Shown here: positions 50,393 through 60,899 of the stretch, piece after piece
How positions within the stretch are numbered: the stretch's first letter is position 1
Layout of the letters: every line of letters begins with the position of its first letter
From: Pseudomonadota bacterium
GTDB lineage: Bacteria > Pseudomonadota > Gammaproteobacteria > Burkholderiales > Burkholderiaceae_C
Assembly (NCBI GenBank): GCA_023442945.1
Contig: JAEZWW010000026.1
Span: 1-64,000, forward strand
Length of the DNA: 64,000 bases
Direction: 5' to 3'
The notes under the pieces: model-generated
The model's input: only the letters and a program-made list of their open reading frames with translations
Database searches by the model: none
Told to the model about the DNA's origin: nothing
Translations under genes and position numbers: made by a program

Positions 50393-51982
50393 ATGTACGA
50401 CATGAGCACGTTGTGGGGCTCGCTGCAAAGCGCCATGGGCACCCACCTACCGCAGGTGCTGGGCGCGCTGGCCATCTTCATCATCGGCTGGTTTGTGGCC
50501 GCCTTGATCAAGGCGGGCGCGCGCAAGGGCCTGGGGGCGCTGCGCATCAACGAGCGCTTTTCCGGCTCGACTGGCCAGCGCGTGGACATCGAAGGCGTGA
50601 TCGCCCTGTCGCTGTTCTGGATCGTCATGCTGCTGACGCTGGCGGCGATGTTCAACGCGCTCAACCTCGCGATGGTGTCGGGCTCGTTTGCGGCGCTGAC
50701 CACGCAGGTCTTTGAATACGCGCCGCGCGTGCTGGGCGCGCTGCTGCTGGCCTTGCTGGCCTGGCTGGTGGCCACGCTGGTGCGTGGGCTGATCCAGAAG
50801 CTGCTGGACCGCACCACGCTGGACGAAAAGCTGTCCGAGCACGCCAATATGTCGCCGATCAGCGAAAGCCTGTCGAACGCGCTGTTCTGGCTGGTGATCC
50901 TGCTGTTCGTGCCCGCCATCCTGGGTGCGCTGCAGATGGAGGGTCTGCTGGCGCCGCTGCGCGAAATGACGGCCAAGGCGCTGGACGTGCTGCCCAACAT
51001 CGTGGCGGCGCTGATCATCGGCGGCGTGGGCTGGATCGTGGCCACCGTGTTGCGCAACCTGACGACCAACCTGCTGCGCTCGGCCGGCGCCGACCAGATC
51101 GGTAACAAGGCCGGGCTGGCCGACACGGTGCAGATTTCCAGCCTGGCCGGGCTGCTGGTGTTCATCGTGGTGTTCGTGCCGGCGCTGATTGCGGCGCTCG
51201 ACGCGCTGAAGATCGACGCCATCTCCCGCCCGGCCACCGACATGCTGGCGCTGTTGATGGACGCGGTGCCGCGCATCGTCGCCGCTGGGCTGATCCTGAT
51301 CGTGACCTGGATGGTCGCCACCTTCGCCACCCGCATTCTGGCCAGCCTGCTGGCCAGCGTCGGCCTGGACACGGTGCCAGGGCGTCTGGGCATGCAGCAT
51401 GCTTTCCAGAAGACCCCGCCGTCGGTCCTGATCGGGCGCATCGCCCTGGTCTTCGCCATGCTGTTCGCCGTGGTGGAAGCGGCCAACCAGCTGGGCTTTC
51501 AGCGCTTCAGCGACATGATCATGACCTTTGTCGAGTTCGCGGGCGACGTGCTGCTCGGCTCGGTCATCTTGGTGATTGGCTTCTTCCTGGCCAACATCGC
51601 CTACGAAGCGATCTCGCGCGCCAGCGGCGAAAGCGGGCGCGGCACCATCGTGGCGCGGGTGGCGCGCTTTGCCATCCTGGGCATCGTGCTGGCCATGGGC
51701 CTGCGCGCCATGGGCATCGCCGACGACATCGTCAACCTGGCCTTCGGCCTGACCCTGGGCGCCGTGGCCGTTGCCTTCGCCCTGGCTTTTGGCCTGGGCG
51801 GGCGCGAGGCCGCCGGCCGCCTGGCCTCGCGCTGGGTTGACCGATTGACCAGCAAATCCCCGCCGCCGGCCGACGAGCCGCCCATGCCGCATTTCACGCC
51901 CGACCCGCTGGCCGACGTGGTGCAGCCGGTCGCCCCGCCCACGCCGCCGGCGGCCAAGCCGCCGTCCAACGACCTGCCTTAA
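50393..51982 (+). CDS. Mechanosensitive-channel-like membrane protein (CmpX type)
   Basis: 529 residues with about ten to twelve membrane helices arranged as repeated TM-helix modules (PF05552 type): LPQVLGALAIFIIGWFVAAL, APRVLGALLLALLAWLVATL, LPNIVAALIIGGVGWIVATV, VPRIVAAGLILIVTWMVATF. The C-terminal GAVAVAFALAFGLGGREAAG resembles the pore helix of MscS-type channels. CmpX homologues in Pseudomonas affect envelope stress and osmotic responses. ATG 50393 has GAGGAA at good spacing. A proline-rich tail follows the channel part. Confidence 0.85.
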   Translation: MYDMSTLWGSLQSAMGTHLPQVLGALAIFIIGWFVAALIKAGARKGLGALRINERFSGSTGQRVDIEGVIALSLFWIVMLLTLAAMFNALNLAMVSGSFAALTTQVFEYAPRVLGALLLALLAWLVATLVRGLIQKLLDRTTLDEKLSEHANMSPISESLSNALFWLVILLFVPAILGALQMEGLLAPLREMTAKALDVLPNIVAALIIGGVGWIVATVLRNLTTNLLRSAGADQIGNKAGLADTVQISSLAGLLVFIVVFVPALIAALDALKIDAISRPATDMLALLMDAVPRIVAAGLILIVTWMVATFATRILASLLASVGLDTVPGRLGMQHAFQKTPPSVLIGRIALVFAMLFAVVEAANQLGFQRFSDMIMTFVEFAGDVLLGSVILVIGFFLANIAYEAISRASGESGRGTIVARVARFAILGIVLAMGLRAMGIADDIVNLAFGLTLGAVAVAFALAFGLGGREAAGRLASRWVDRLTSKSPPPADEPPMPHFTPDPLADVVQPVAPPTPPAAKPPSNDLP

Positions 51983-52074
51983 CGCCGTCGCCGGGCGCCG
52001 GAGCTTGGCCCTGAAACGCCCGGCGGTCCCCGCAACCGCTAAAATGCCCGATTCCCTACGTTGAAGAGGCCCCC

Positions 52075-52221
52075 ATGTCCGCGCCAGCCCACGACGAACA
52101 ACACGACCAAGTTCCGCACGATCCCGTTGAAGAAGTCACCAAGCACATCCCCGTGGTGGTGCCGTTGGCCGGGGCGATCATGATGTTTCTGCTGGCCTTT
52201 ATCGCGGTGAAGATGGCCTGA
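52075..52221 (+). CDS. Small single-pass membrane protein (48 residues)
   Basis: The frame MSAPAHDEQHDQVPHDPVEE is acidic and hydrophilic and is followed by one hydrophobic helix (IPVVVPLAGAIMMFLLAFIA) and VKMA. AGAGG lies six to ten bases upstream of the ATG, and third positions are GC-rich as in its neighbours. Start, ribosome site and topology together support a real gene. Function unknown. It sits 92 bases after the CmpX-like gene on the same strand and is followed by a repeat and a terminator. Confidence 0.65.
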   Translation: MSAPAHDEQHDQVPHDPVEEVTKHIPVVVPLAGAIMMFLLAFIAVKMA

Positions 52222-52235
52222 AGGCCTCCCGCTGA

Positions 52236-52300
52236 TTTGATGGTCAAATCGGGTGCTAGCGCTAGATGGATCTGCGCAGGCAGCTAGATAAAAGATAGCA
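52236..52300 (-). repeat. Interspersed repeat
   Basis: GGGTGCTAGCGCTAGATGG, ATCTGCGCAGGCAGCTAGAT, AAAAGATAGCAA, the family core in reverse orientation. Immediately adjacent to a terminator hairpin. Confidence 0.75.
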
Positions 52301-52336
52301 AAAAGCCGCATCCTGGGCGACAGGCTGCGGCTTTTT
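52301..52336. terminator. Probable bidirectional terminator
   Basis: AAAAGCCGCA and TGCGGCTTTTT form a hairpin with a loop of about 15 bases; the T run on one side and A run on the other would serve both strands. It separates the small membrane protein gene from pckG. Confidence 0.7.
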
Positions 52337-52532
52337 GTCGTCTGTCAGCCACGGGTGGGCCAGGTTTCATAAAATCGTCACCTTGCGGGCCGTGCCCGCC
52401 GCCGCCTCGCGCGGCCCCCGGCGCTGACCGATCCGGCGTCTCTGCCCACTTTGACGGGCGCCCCCCAAAGTCCCCTTTCCCAAGGCGCTGCGGCTTTCGG
52501 AAAGACGATTTACATACTCTGGAGCATTTCCC

Positions 52533-54434
<1,902 letters not shown>

Positions 54435-54470
54435 GCCACCGTCGCGCGGCCCGCCGTGGCCGTTGCATGA

Positions 54471-54501
54471 CAAAAAAAGCCCCGCTTCGGCGGGGCTTTT
54501 T
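54471..54501 (+). terminator. Rho-independent terminator of pckG
   Basis: AGCCCCGC-TTCG-GCGGGGCT hairpin with a UUCG-type tetraloop followed by five T; a run of A precedes it, so it may also work for the convergent gene. Confidence 0.88.
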
Positions 54502-54528
54502 GCTGGCGGCGCTGCTGCTGGTCGGCGC

Positions 54529-54963
54529 TCAGCCGATGCCGTGCGCGCGCATCAAGGCCTCTTCATCGCCCGACACCCAGCCGAAGATGCGCGGCGGGCC
54601 GTCCAGCTGCTGCACCAGGTAGTGCGCCTCGAAGTCGATGGCCACGTCCGCCCCGCCCGCGCGGGCGTAGGTGGCCGTCCACGCCACGTGCGCGACACAG
54701 TGCTGCGCGTCGATGGCGCTTTGGCGCACGCCGCGCAAGGCCATGGATTTCGTGCCCAGGCGCCGGTAGCGCTCGAAGCCCTGGCGCATGACCACAGCCA
54801 GTTGTTCGTCGTTGCGGCCCACGCTCACGCCCGCGGGCGACGCGGCCACGAAGGCGGCGGCGTACGACGCGGCGACGGCGGGCAGGTCGGCGTGCCCCGC
54901 CAGGCCTTCCTGGAAGAGCTGCTGGTAACGCTCGAAAAAAGCTTGCAGGGCGGGCAGGTCCAT
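54529..54963 (-). CDS. NTF2/SnoaL-like protein, function unknown
   Basis: 144 residues. The pattern of an N-terminal helix (LQAFFERYQQLFQEGLAG), a YAAAFVAASPAGVSVG segment and C-terminal strands (HCVAHVAWTATYAR, DFEAHYLVQQ, RIFGWVSGDEE) fits the cone-shaped NTF2-like fold. No catalytic residues can be assigned. Convergent with pckG across the terminator. Confidence 0.6.
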   Translation of the reverse strand: MDLPALQAFFERYQQLFQEGLAGHADLPAVAASYAAAFVAASPAGVSVGRNDEQLAVVMRQGFERYRRLGTKSMALRGVRQSAIDAQHCVAHVAWTATYARAGGADVAIDFEAHYLVQQLDGPPRIFGWVSGDEEALMRAHGIG

Positions 54964-55089
54964 GGGCGTGGCCGGTCGGTGCTGACCGGGACGATCATGA
55001 AAGCCGATGCTGCCGGCGTCAACACGGCCCTGGCGCCGTGCGGGCGCCGAGGGCGGTTCAGACTGAAGGGGAGCGGGAGCCGCGAGGGC

Positions 55090-55278
55090 TTAGCGCACCA
55101 CGCCCAGGTAGGCGAGGGCGGCGCTGCGCAGCTCGGCGGCGCGGCGCGGGTCGGTGCCGGCGCTGGCTTCAGCGTGCTCCATCAGGCGGGTGGCGTGGCA
55201 GTTGCCAGGGCCCGTGGCGCGTTGCAGGTTGCCTTTGGCCGAAGGGGCCAGGGCGCGTTGGATCAGTCGGATCAACAT
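55090..55278 (-). CDS. Small conserved-looking hypothetical protein (62 residues)
   Basis: Frame MLIRLIQRALAPSAKGNLQR, then GNCHATRLMEHAEASAG and RRAAELRSAALAYLGVVR. Amphipathic with GC-rich third positions. The frame stays open upstream to 56475, but that part overlaps the oppositely oriented metallophosphoesterase and is a shadow. I do not recognise a domain. Confidence 0.5.
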   Translation of the reverse strand: MLIRLIQRALAPSAKGNLQRATGPGNCHATRLMEHAEASAGTDPRRAAELRSAALAYLGVVR

Positions 55279-55527
55279 GTCAGATTGCGGTGGCCCGGTT
55301 GATTGGCCGGGTCCGCGGGTGGATGGCTTTTGGCCGATGTCCCCCATTGTAGGCAGGCCCCAGGATAAAGCTAGGGTAAACCCTAGAGTCCCCGCTCCAA
55401 ACCAGCCAGGGCCTTGGGGGATCTGTGGCGCCGTGCCGGTGGGCGTCGCATTCGGGCAACAATAAGGGCTCGCCTGCCCCTGGCCTTGTGCTCGGCACGG
55501 CCCCCGCGCCCGCCCATTGTTCTGCCC

Positions 55528-56373
55528 ATGAAGCTCCAGCTGCTGTCCGACATCCACTTCGAGTCCTCGCCCGACTTCGTGCCCGAACCCGCGCCGGACG
55601 CCGACCTGCTGGTGCTGGCGGGCGACATCGGCTCCTACCAGCGCGGCTCCGCCCTGACCGCGCGCGGTGTGCCCGACTTCGGCTTGACGCCGTTTGCGCG
55701 CCACGCCGACGGCACGGGCTGGCCGGTGCCCGTGATCTACGTGCCCGGCAACCACGAGTACGACGCGCTGGACTTTGACGAGGTCCACGCCCGCCTGCGC
55801 GAGACCGCCGAGCGCTTGGGCCTGATCTGGCTGGAGCGCGAGACCCGCGTGCTGGACGGCGTGCGCTTCATCGGCACCACGCTGTGGGCCGACTTTGACG
55901 CGCTGGCGCCGCGCGGCCCCACCGCCAGCCTGACGGCGCAGCTCACGGCGCGTGAAAAAGCCTTTCGCGCCGCCAACCACTACCTGCGCATGGCCGCCAC
56001 CACGCGCGCCGGCCTGCCGTTCCTGGCCGAAGAAATGCGCGAACAGGCCCTGGTCTGCCAGGACTGGCTGCGCGCCGCGCTGGCCACGCCCTACGCCGAC
56101 GGGCCGACGGTGGCCATCACCCACTTCGCCCCCAGCCTGCGCAGCGCCGACCCGCGCTACGGCCTGACGCCCGGCACGGCCGGCTTTTGCAACGCGCTGG
56201 ACGAGCTGCTGCCGCAGGCCGACCTGTGGCTGCACGGCCACCTGCACTGCGCGCTGGACTACCGCGTGGGGCGTTGCCGCGTGGTCGCCAACCCGCTGGG
56301 TTACGCCAGCAAGGGCGAACAGGCGGCGTTTCAGCCCACCTGGGCACTGCCGGTCGAGCGCGGGCCGGCCTGA
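55528..56373 (+). CDS. Calcineurin-like metallophosphoesterase
   Basis: 281 residues. Metallophosphoesterase motifs in order: LQLLSDIHFE (DxH), LVLAGDIGS (GDxx), VPGNHEYD (GNHE), VAITHFAP (H), WLHGHLHCALDY (GHxH). A two-metal phosphodiesterase or phosphatase of unknown substrate. ATG 55528 is chosen because the first strand starts there. Confidence 0.88.
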   Translation: MKLQLLSDIHFESSPDFVPEPAPDADLLVLAGDIGSYQRGSALTARGVPDFGLTPFARHADGTGWPVPVIYVPGNHEYDALDFDEVHARLRETAERLGLIWLERETRVLDGVRFIGTTLWADFDALAPRGPTASLTAQLTAREKAFRAANHYLRMAATTRAGLPFLAEEMREQALVCQDWLRAALATPYADGPTVAITHFAPSLRSADPRYGLTPGTAGFCNALDELLPQADLWLHGHLHCALDYRVGRCRVVANPLGYASKGEQAAFQPTWALPVERGPA

Positions 56374-56510
56374 CCCGCCCCCCCGCGCCGCGGCGCCGTC
56401 CCTTGATCTGGCGCACGGCCGCGGCCCGGCGCAGCGCGTAGACTCGGGCCGATGGTGGGGCACACGCGCCCCCACGGAACACGTCCCCTTTGCCCCGTTG
56501 AGGAGAACAC

Positions 56511-56933
56511 ATGAAAGTCCTACTGGCCGTTGACGGCAGCCCCTACACCAAGAAGATGCTGGCTTACCTGACCACGCACGACGACTTCATCGCCGGCACG
56601 GCCGAATTCACCGCGCTGACGGTGATGCCCGCCCTGCCGCCGCGCGCCCGCGCCGCCGTGGGCAAAGAGGCGGTGGACAGCTACTACGCCGAAGAGTCGG
56701 CCAAGATCCTGGACCCGGTGGTCAAGTTTCTGGAACGCGAGGGCCTGAAGCTCAAGACCGTGTCCAAGGTCGGCCAGGCCGGCGAAACCATCGCCAAGTT
56801 CGCCGACAGCGGCAAGTTCGACTTGCTGATGATGGGCTCGCACGGCAACACCGCGTTCGGCAACCTGGTCATGGGCTCGGTCGCCACCAAGGTGCTGGCC
56901 GGCTGCCAGGTGCCGGTGCTGCTGGTGCGCTGA
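56511..56933 (+). CDS. Universal stress protein (UspA family)
   Basis: 140 residues. Starts MKVLLAVDGSPYTKKML; the C-terminal ATP-binding signature MGSHGNTAFGNLVMGSVATKV (G-2x-G-9x-G-S/T) is present, so an ATP-binding type is likely. GAGGAG precedes the start. Followed by a strong terminator. Confidence 0.92.
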   Translation: MKVLLAVDGSPYTKKMLAYLTTHDDFIAGTAEFTALTVMPALPPRARAAVGKEAVDSYYAEESAKILDPVVKFLEREGLKLKTVSKVGQAGETIAKFADSGKFDLLMMGSHGNTAFGNLVMGSVATKVLAGCQVPVLLVR

Positions 56934-56954
56934 GCGCGCGCTGCGCTCGCCCGC

Positions 56955-56984
56955 AAAGCGCCTGGGTTGCCAGGCGCTTTTTTT
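56955..56984 (+). terminator. Rho-independent terminator of the universal stress protein gene
   Basis: AAAGCGCCTGG-GTTG-CCAGGCGCTTTTTTT: nine to eleven paired bases and seven T. Located 21 bases after the stop codon. Confidence 0.9.
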
Positions 56985-56987
56985 ATG

Positions 56988-57043
56988 GGTTTTCGGGTGC
57001 TGGCCCTACAGCCACCTGCGCGACCAGCTATCAAAAATGAAGT
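56988..57043 (-). repeat. Interspersed repeat
   Basis: TTTTCGGGTGCTGGCCCTAC, AGCCACCTGCGCGACCAGC, TATCAAAAATG, reverse orientation of the family. Directly follows the terminator. Confidence 0.8.
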
Positions 57044-57260
57044 GACTTGCGGCGCCTCTTGCAAGGCGTCGGCGCAGCGATGGGCGGCGTGTGTCATTGC
57101 GGCGCTGGGTGTGATGGAGCGCCTCGCTGGCGCCCGCGGGGCGGCACGTTGCATTGGCGCCGTTGCTGTGGCCCCCGACGCAACCGTGCCGGCACGGCTG
57201 CGGCGCAGGCGCTGGCGGGCACGGCAGCCGGTGCGTGCCGTCCCGCCGTCGCAGCTCTAT
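57044..57260. other. Spacer between two repeat copies, no gene recognised
   Basis: About 215 GC-rich bases bounded on both sides by interspersed repeats in the same orientation. Open frames lack recognisable features. I see no terminator, promoter or RNA gene here. Confidence 0.4.
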
Positions 57261-57331
57261 ATCTCAAAGGTTTTCGGTCGCTGGCCCTACAACGCTCTGC
57301 GCGGCCAGCTACTCAAAAGATAGCAAATTGG
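57261..57331 (-). repeat. Interspersed repeat
   Basis: TTTTCGGTCGCTGGCCCTAC, AACGCTCTGCGCGGCCAGC, TACTCAAAAGATAGCAAATT, reverse orientation of the family; it ends ten bases before the alpha/beta hydrolase stop codon. Confidence 0.8.
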
Positions 57332-57340
57332 CGCGACCCG

Positions 57341-58138
57341 TCAATGCAGCGGCTTGGCCCGCGCGGTGCGCAGGAAGTCGATCAGCAGCTCGTCGAACGC
57401 GTCCGGCTGCTCCAGGTGCGGCAGGTGGCCGGCGCCGGGCAGGGTGACGCAGCGCGCGCCGGGCAGGGCGTGGGCCAGGCAGTCCAGCGCGGCGGGGGGC
57501 GCCATGCGGTCGTGCTCGCCCGCCACCAGCAGCGTGGGCGCGGCGATCTGCGCCAGCGCACTGCGGCGGTCAAAGCCGCGCATGGCCGTCAGCGCGTGGC
57601 GCCAGGTGGCGGCGTGCACCTGCGACTGGCAGAAGGTCGCCAGCTGCACGCCTTCGGGAAGCGCGCCGGGGCTGACCAGGCGCGGCAGCAGCGTGTCGGC
57701 GATGGCGTCCATGGGCTTGCCTTCGTCCAGCCAGCGCAGGCCCTGGTCGATCAGCTGGTCGTACGGGTCGCCCGGCAGCACGGCCGGCGCGGTGGCCACC
57801 AGCACCAGCTGGCGCACCAGGTCGGGCCGGCGCACGGCGACTTCCTGCGCCAGCATGCCGCCCATGCCCTGGCCGACCAGGGCGACGCTGCGGCGCGGCG
57901 ATTCGGCCATCAGCACCTCGATCAAGTGCACGCAGCTGGCGGCCAGCGCCATGAAGTTGTAGGGCTCGACCGGCGCGCTGTGGCCGTAGCCGGGCATGCT
58001 CCAGGCCACGCCGCGCCAGCCCAGGCTGGCCAGCGCCTCGACCTGCGGCGCGAAGCTGCGAAAGCCGCCGCCGGCGCCGTGCAGCATCAGCACCGTGGGG
58101 CCGTGGCCCAGCATGGAAAACGTGGGAAGTGCGGGCAT
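57341..58138 (-). CDS. Alpha/beta hydrolase-fold protein with Gly in place of the nucleophile Ser
   Basis: 265 residues. Fold elements: VLMLHGAGGGFRSFAPQV (oxyanion loop), LLVAGEHDRMAPP (acid Asp) and PGAGHLPHLEQPDAF (catalytic His). The nucleophile elbow, normally G-x-S-x-G, reads VGQGMGGML, and the codon at the serine position is GGC. So the fold and two of three triad residues are kept but the nucleophile is missing. Either it is non-hydrolytic (binding, lyase or dioxygenase-like roles exist in the fold) or another residue substitutes. ATG 58138 is chosen by homology. Confidence 0.8.
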   Translation of the reverse strand: MPALPTFSMLGHGPTVLMLHGAGGGFRSFAPQVEALASLGWRGVAWSMPGYGHSAPVEPYNFMALAASCVHLIEVLMAESPRRSVALVGQGMGGMLAQEVAVRRPDLVRQLVLVATAPAVLPGDPYDQLIDQGLRWLDEGKPMDAIADTLLPRLVSPGALPEGVQLATFCQSQVHAATWRHALTAMRGFDRRSALAQIAAPTLLVAGEHDRMAPPAALDCLAHALPGARCVTLPGAGHLPHLEQPDAFDELLIDFLRTARAKPLH

Positions 58139-58277
58139 GGGGCTATCGTAAGCGCAGCCTGGACGGCCATTGCGCGCGATCACCCTGGCGACCGTGGCGG
58201 CACTGCACCGTCGTTATGATCTGTATCAAGCATGTGCGCGGCGCATGCGCGCTGCCATGCTTGCCCCGACGACCCCC

Positions 58278-58766
58278 ATGCCACCCGAACCCAGCTCGCG
58301 CCAGTTCCGCGGCGCCATGGGCATGTTCGCGACCGGTGTCACCATCGTCACCGTGCGCGGCGAGGGGGGCGAACTGGCGGGGCTGACGGTGAATTCGTTC
58401 AACTCGGTGTCCATGCACCCGCCGCTGATCGTCTGGAGTTTGAGCCTGCGATCGCATTCGCTGCCGGCGTTCTGCCGCGCGCCGCACTACGCCATCAACG
58501 TGCTGGCGGCCGACCAGCACGCGCTGGCGCTGCGCTTTGCGTCGTCCACCGGCGACCGCTGGGCGGGCGTGGACTGGCAGGCCGGCCTGGGCGGCGCGCC
58601 GCTGATCGCCGGGGCGCTGGCGCACTTTGAATGCGTCAACCAGAGCCACCAGACCGAGGGTGACCACGAGCTGTTCATCGGCCGGGTCGAGCGCTGCACC
58701 CACCGCGCGGACGCCGAGCCCCTGATCTTCCACGGCGGCAAGTTCTTTGCCGAGCAGGCGTTGTGA
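58278..58766 (+). CDS. Flavin reductase domain protein (split-barrel FMN-binding)
   Basis: 162 residues from ATG 58278; ATG 58257 is an alternative, with no clear ribosome site at either. Family pattern: FRGAMGMFATGVTIVTVRG, LTVNSFNSVSMHPPLIVWSL, YAINVLAADQHALALRFAS, DHELFIGRVERC. The domain reduces flavin with NAD(P)H, often to feed a partner monooxygenase; no partner is adjacent. Divergent from the alpha/beta hydrolase. Confidence 0.88.
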   Translation: MPPEPSSRQFRGAMGMFATGVTIVTVRGEGGELAGLTVNSFNSVSMHPPLIVWSLSLRSHSLPAFCRAPHYAINVLAADQHALALRFASSTGDRWAGVDWQAGLGGAPLIAGALAHFECVNQSHQTEGDHELFIGRVERCTHRADAEPLIFHGGKFFAEQAL

Positions 58767-58811
58767 CGCGCACCCGCCCGCCACTGGCGCCCGCCAGCGC
58801 CTGAGCCCACC

Positions 58812-59720
58812 ATGAGCCACACCCGCCACGACCACCTGGACAGCCGCGCCGGCAGCATCTTGCTGGCGTGCTGCCTGTTCTGGGGCGTGCAGCAGGTGCT
58901 GGTCAAGGCCACGCTGCCCGAATTGGCGCCGGTGTTCCAGGCCGCGGTGCGCTTTGTCGGCGCGGCCGTGCTGCTGTTCATCTGGTGCGCCTGGCGCGGG
59001 GTCAAGCTGTTCGAGCGCGACGGCAGCCTGGCCGCCGGCCTGCTGGCGGGCGTGCTGTTCGCGGCCGAATTCGCCGCCATGTACCTGGGCTTGCAGCACA
59101 CCACGGCGTCGCGCCTGACAGTGTTTTTGTACACCTCGCCGTTCTGGGTGGCGCTGATCCTGCCGCTGCTGGTGCCGGCCGAGCGCCTGCGCCCGGTGCA
59201 ATGGGTGGGTCTGGCCTGTGCGTTTGCCGGCGTGGCCTTTGCGCTGCGCGAAGGCTTCAGCCACGGCGGCGCAGGGCTGACCTGGCGCGGCGACCTGCTG
59301 GGCCTGGCCGCGGGCGCGTTGTGGGGGTTGACCACCGTCACCATCCGCGCCACCAAGCTGGCGCGCTTGTCGCCCGAGAAAATGCTGTTCTACCAAGTCA
59401 TCGTGGCCGCGGTCAGCCTGCCGGTGATCTCGCTGGCGCTGGGCGAGCCGTGGAACTGGCAGTGGTCCGGCTTTGCCGCGACTTCGCTGGCGCTGCAGAC
59501 GCTGATCGGCGCGTTTGCCAGCTACCTGGTGTGGATGTGGTTGCTGGCGCATTACCCGGCCACCAAGATTTCGGTGTTCGTCTTCCTGACGCCGCTGTTC
59601 GCCCTGGCCGCCGGCGCACTGTGGCTGCGCGAGCCCATCACCGGCAGCCTGGTGGCGGCGCTGACGCTGGTGGCGCTGGGCATCGTGCTGGTCAATCGGC
59701 GGGCACCGGCGCGCACGTAA
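58812..59720 (+). CDS. EamA/DMT-family transporter
   Basis: 302 residues, ten predicted membrane helices in two EamA repeats (SILLACCLFWGVQQVLVKA and DLLGLAAGALWGLTTVTIRA), ending with ITGSLVAALTLVALGIVLVN. Members export metabolites or amino acids; the substrate is unassigned. Begins 45 bases after the flavin reductase gene on the same strand. Confidence 0.9.
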   Translation: MSHTRHDHLDSRAGSILLACCLFWGVQQVLVKATLPELAPVFQAAVRFVGAAVLLFIWCAWRGVKLFERDGSLAAGLLAGVLFAAEFAAMYLGLQHTTASRLTVFLYTSPFWVALILPLLVPAERLRPVQWVGLACAFAGVAFALREGFSHGGAGLTWRGDLLGLAAGALWGLTTVTIRATKLARLSPEKMLFYQVIVAAVSLPVISLALGEPWNWQWSGFAATSLALQTLIGAFASYLVWMWLLAHYPATKISVFVFLTPLFALAAGALWLREPITGSLVAALTLVALGIVLVNRRAPART

Positions 59721-59852
59721 GCGGGCGCGGGCGCTTGGCGGGATGCCAAGTGCACTACAGTAGTTGCAAATCAGCCCCGGCGCCCTCATATGGCCGGGAT
59801 CGGGCAGGCCCGCAGGGCCTGCCGCCGCAGCCCCACCCACCGCAGCACATCC

Positions 59853-60866
59853 ATGCAATTCAAGGACTACTACCAGATCCTGGGCGTCGACAAATCGGCC
59901 ACCCAGGACGAGATCAAGAAGGCCTTCCGCAAGCTGGCCCGCAAATACCACCCCGACGTCAGCAAGGAAGCCGACGCAGCCGAGCGCATGGCCGAGGTCA
60001 ACGAGGCCAACACCGTGCTGTCCGACCCGGAAAAGCGTTCCGCCTACGACACCGTGGGCGCGCAGGCCTGGGCCGCCGGTGCGCGGTCGGGCGACGACGT
60101 GCGCCCGCCGCCGGGCTGGAACAGCGGCTACACCTACGGCGACCCGGGCGGTGGCGGCGGCGCAGACGGTTTTCGCGCCCACTTCGGCGGCGGCGACGAG
60201 GGCGACTTCAGCGAATTCTTCGAGCAGATGTTCGGCCGCGCGCACGGCGGCGGCGGCGGCGGCGGTAACCGGCGCGCGTCCGGCCGCGCGCAGGCGCAGA
60301 TGCGCGGTGAAGACCGCCATGCGCGCATCGAGCTCGACCTGATCGACGCGTACAAGGGCGCCGAGCGCCACATCAACCTGCGCGGCGCCAAGCTGGACGA
60401 CGCCGGCCAGGTGGTGCCGGAAGACCGCACGCTGGAAGTCAAGATCCCCAAGGGCGTCAAGGAAGGCCAGATGATCCGCCTGGCCGGCCAGGGCGGCGCC
60501 GGCTACAACGGCGGCCCGGCGGGCGATTTGATGCTGGAAGTGCAGTTCCGCGCCGACCCGCGCTTTCGCGTGGAAGGCCGCGACGTGACCCAGCGCGTGC
60601 GCATCAGCCCGTGGGAAGCGGCCATTGGCGGTGGTGTGGAAGTCACCACGCCCGACGGCGCCACGGTGGAAGTGACCGTGCCCGCGGGCTCGGGCAGCGG
60701 GCGCAAGCTGCGGCTGAAGGGGCGCGGCATCCCGTCGACCAGTGCGCCGGGCGATCTGTACCTGGAGCTGGAAATCGCCGTGCCCAGCGCCGTGACCGAC
60801 GCGCAAAAGGCCGCCTGGACGGCCTTGCGCGACGCCTACCCCGGCTTCAACCCCCGCAGCGCCTGA
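59853..60866 (+). CDS. cbpA: DnaJ-type curved-DNA-binding co-chaperone
   Basis: 337 residues. J domain at 1-70 with the HPD tripeptide at 33-35, a Gly-rich linker with poly-Gly runs (about 115-150), and the two C-terminal substrate-binding beta domains (RTLEVKIPKGVKEGQMIRL, GDLMLEVQFRADPRFRVEGR), without the zinc-finger domain of DnaJ. This is CbpA architecture: it stimulates DnaK and binds curved DNA. The next gene is its modulator CbpM. Confidence 0.92.
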   Translation: MQFKDYYQILGVDKSATQDEIKKAFRKLARKYHPDVSKEADAAERMAEVNEANTVLSDPEKRSAYDTVGAQAWAAGARSGDDVRPPPGWNSGYTYGDPGGGGGADGFRAHFGGGDEGDFSEFFEQMFGRAHGGGGGGGNRRASGRAQAQMRGEDRHARIELDLIDAYKGAERHINLRGAKLDDAGQVVPEDRTLEVKIPKGVKEGQMIRLAGQGGAGYNGGPAGDLMLEVQFRADPRFRVEGRDVTQRVRISPWEAAIGGGVEVTTPDGATVEVTVPAGSGSGRKLRLKGRGIPSTSAPGDLYLELEIAVPSAVTDAQKAAWTALRDAYPGFNPRSA

Positions 60867-60899
60867 GCGCCGACCCCTGGACTACGGAGACCGAACCCC

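Noticed and set aside
55279..56475. Upstream extension of the small minus-strand gene at 55090 to a 461-codon frame
   Set aside because: The extension runs antisense through the metallophosphoesterase, which carries all five family motifs.
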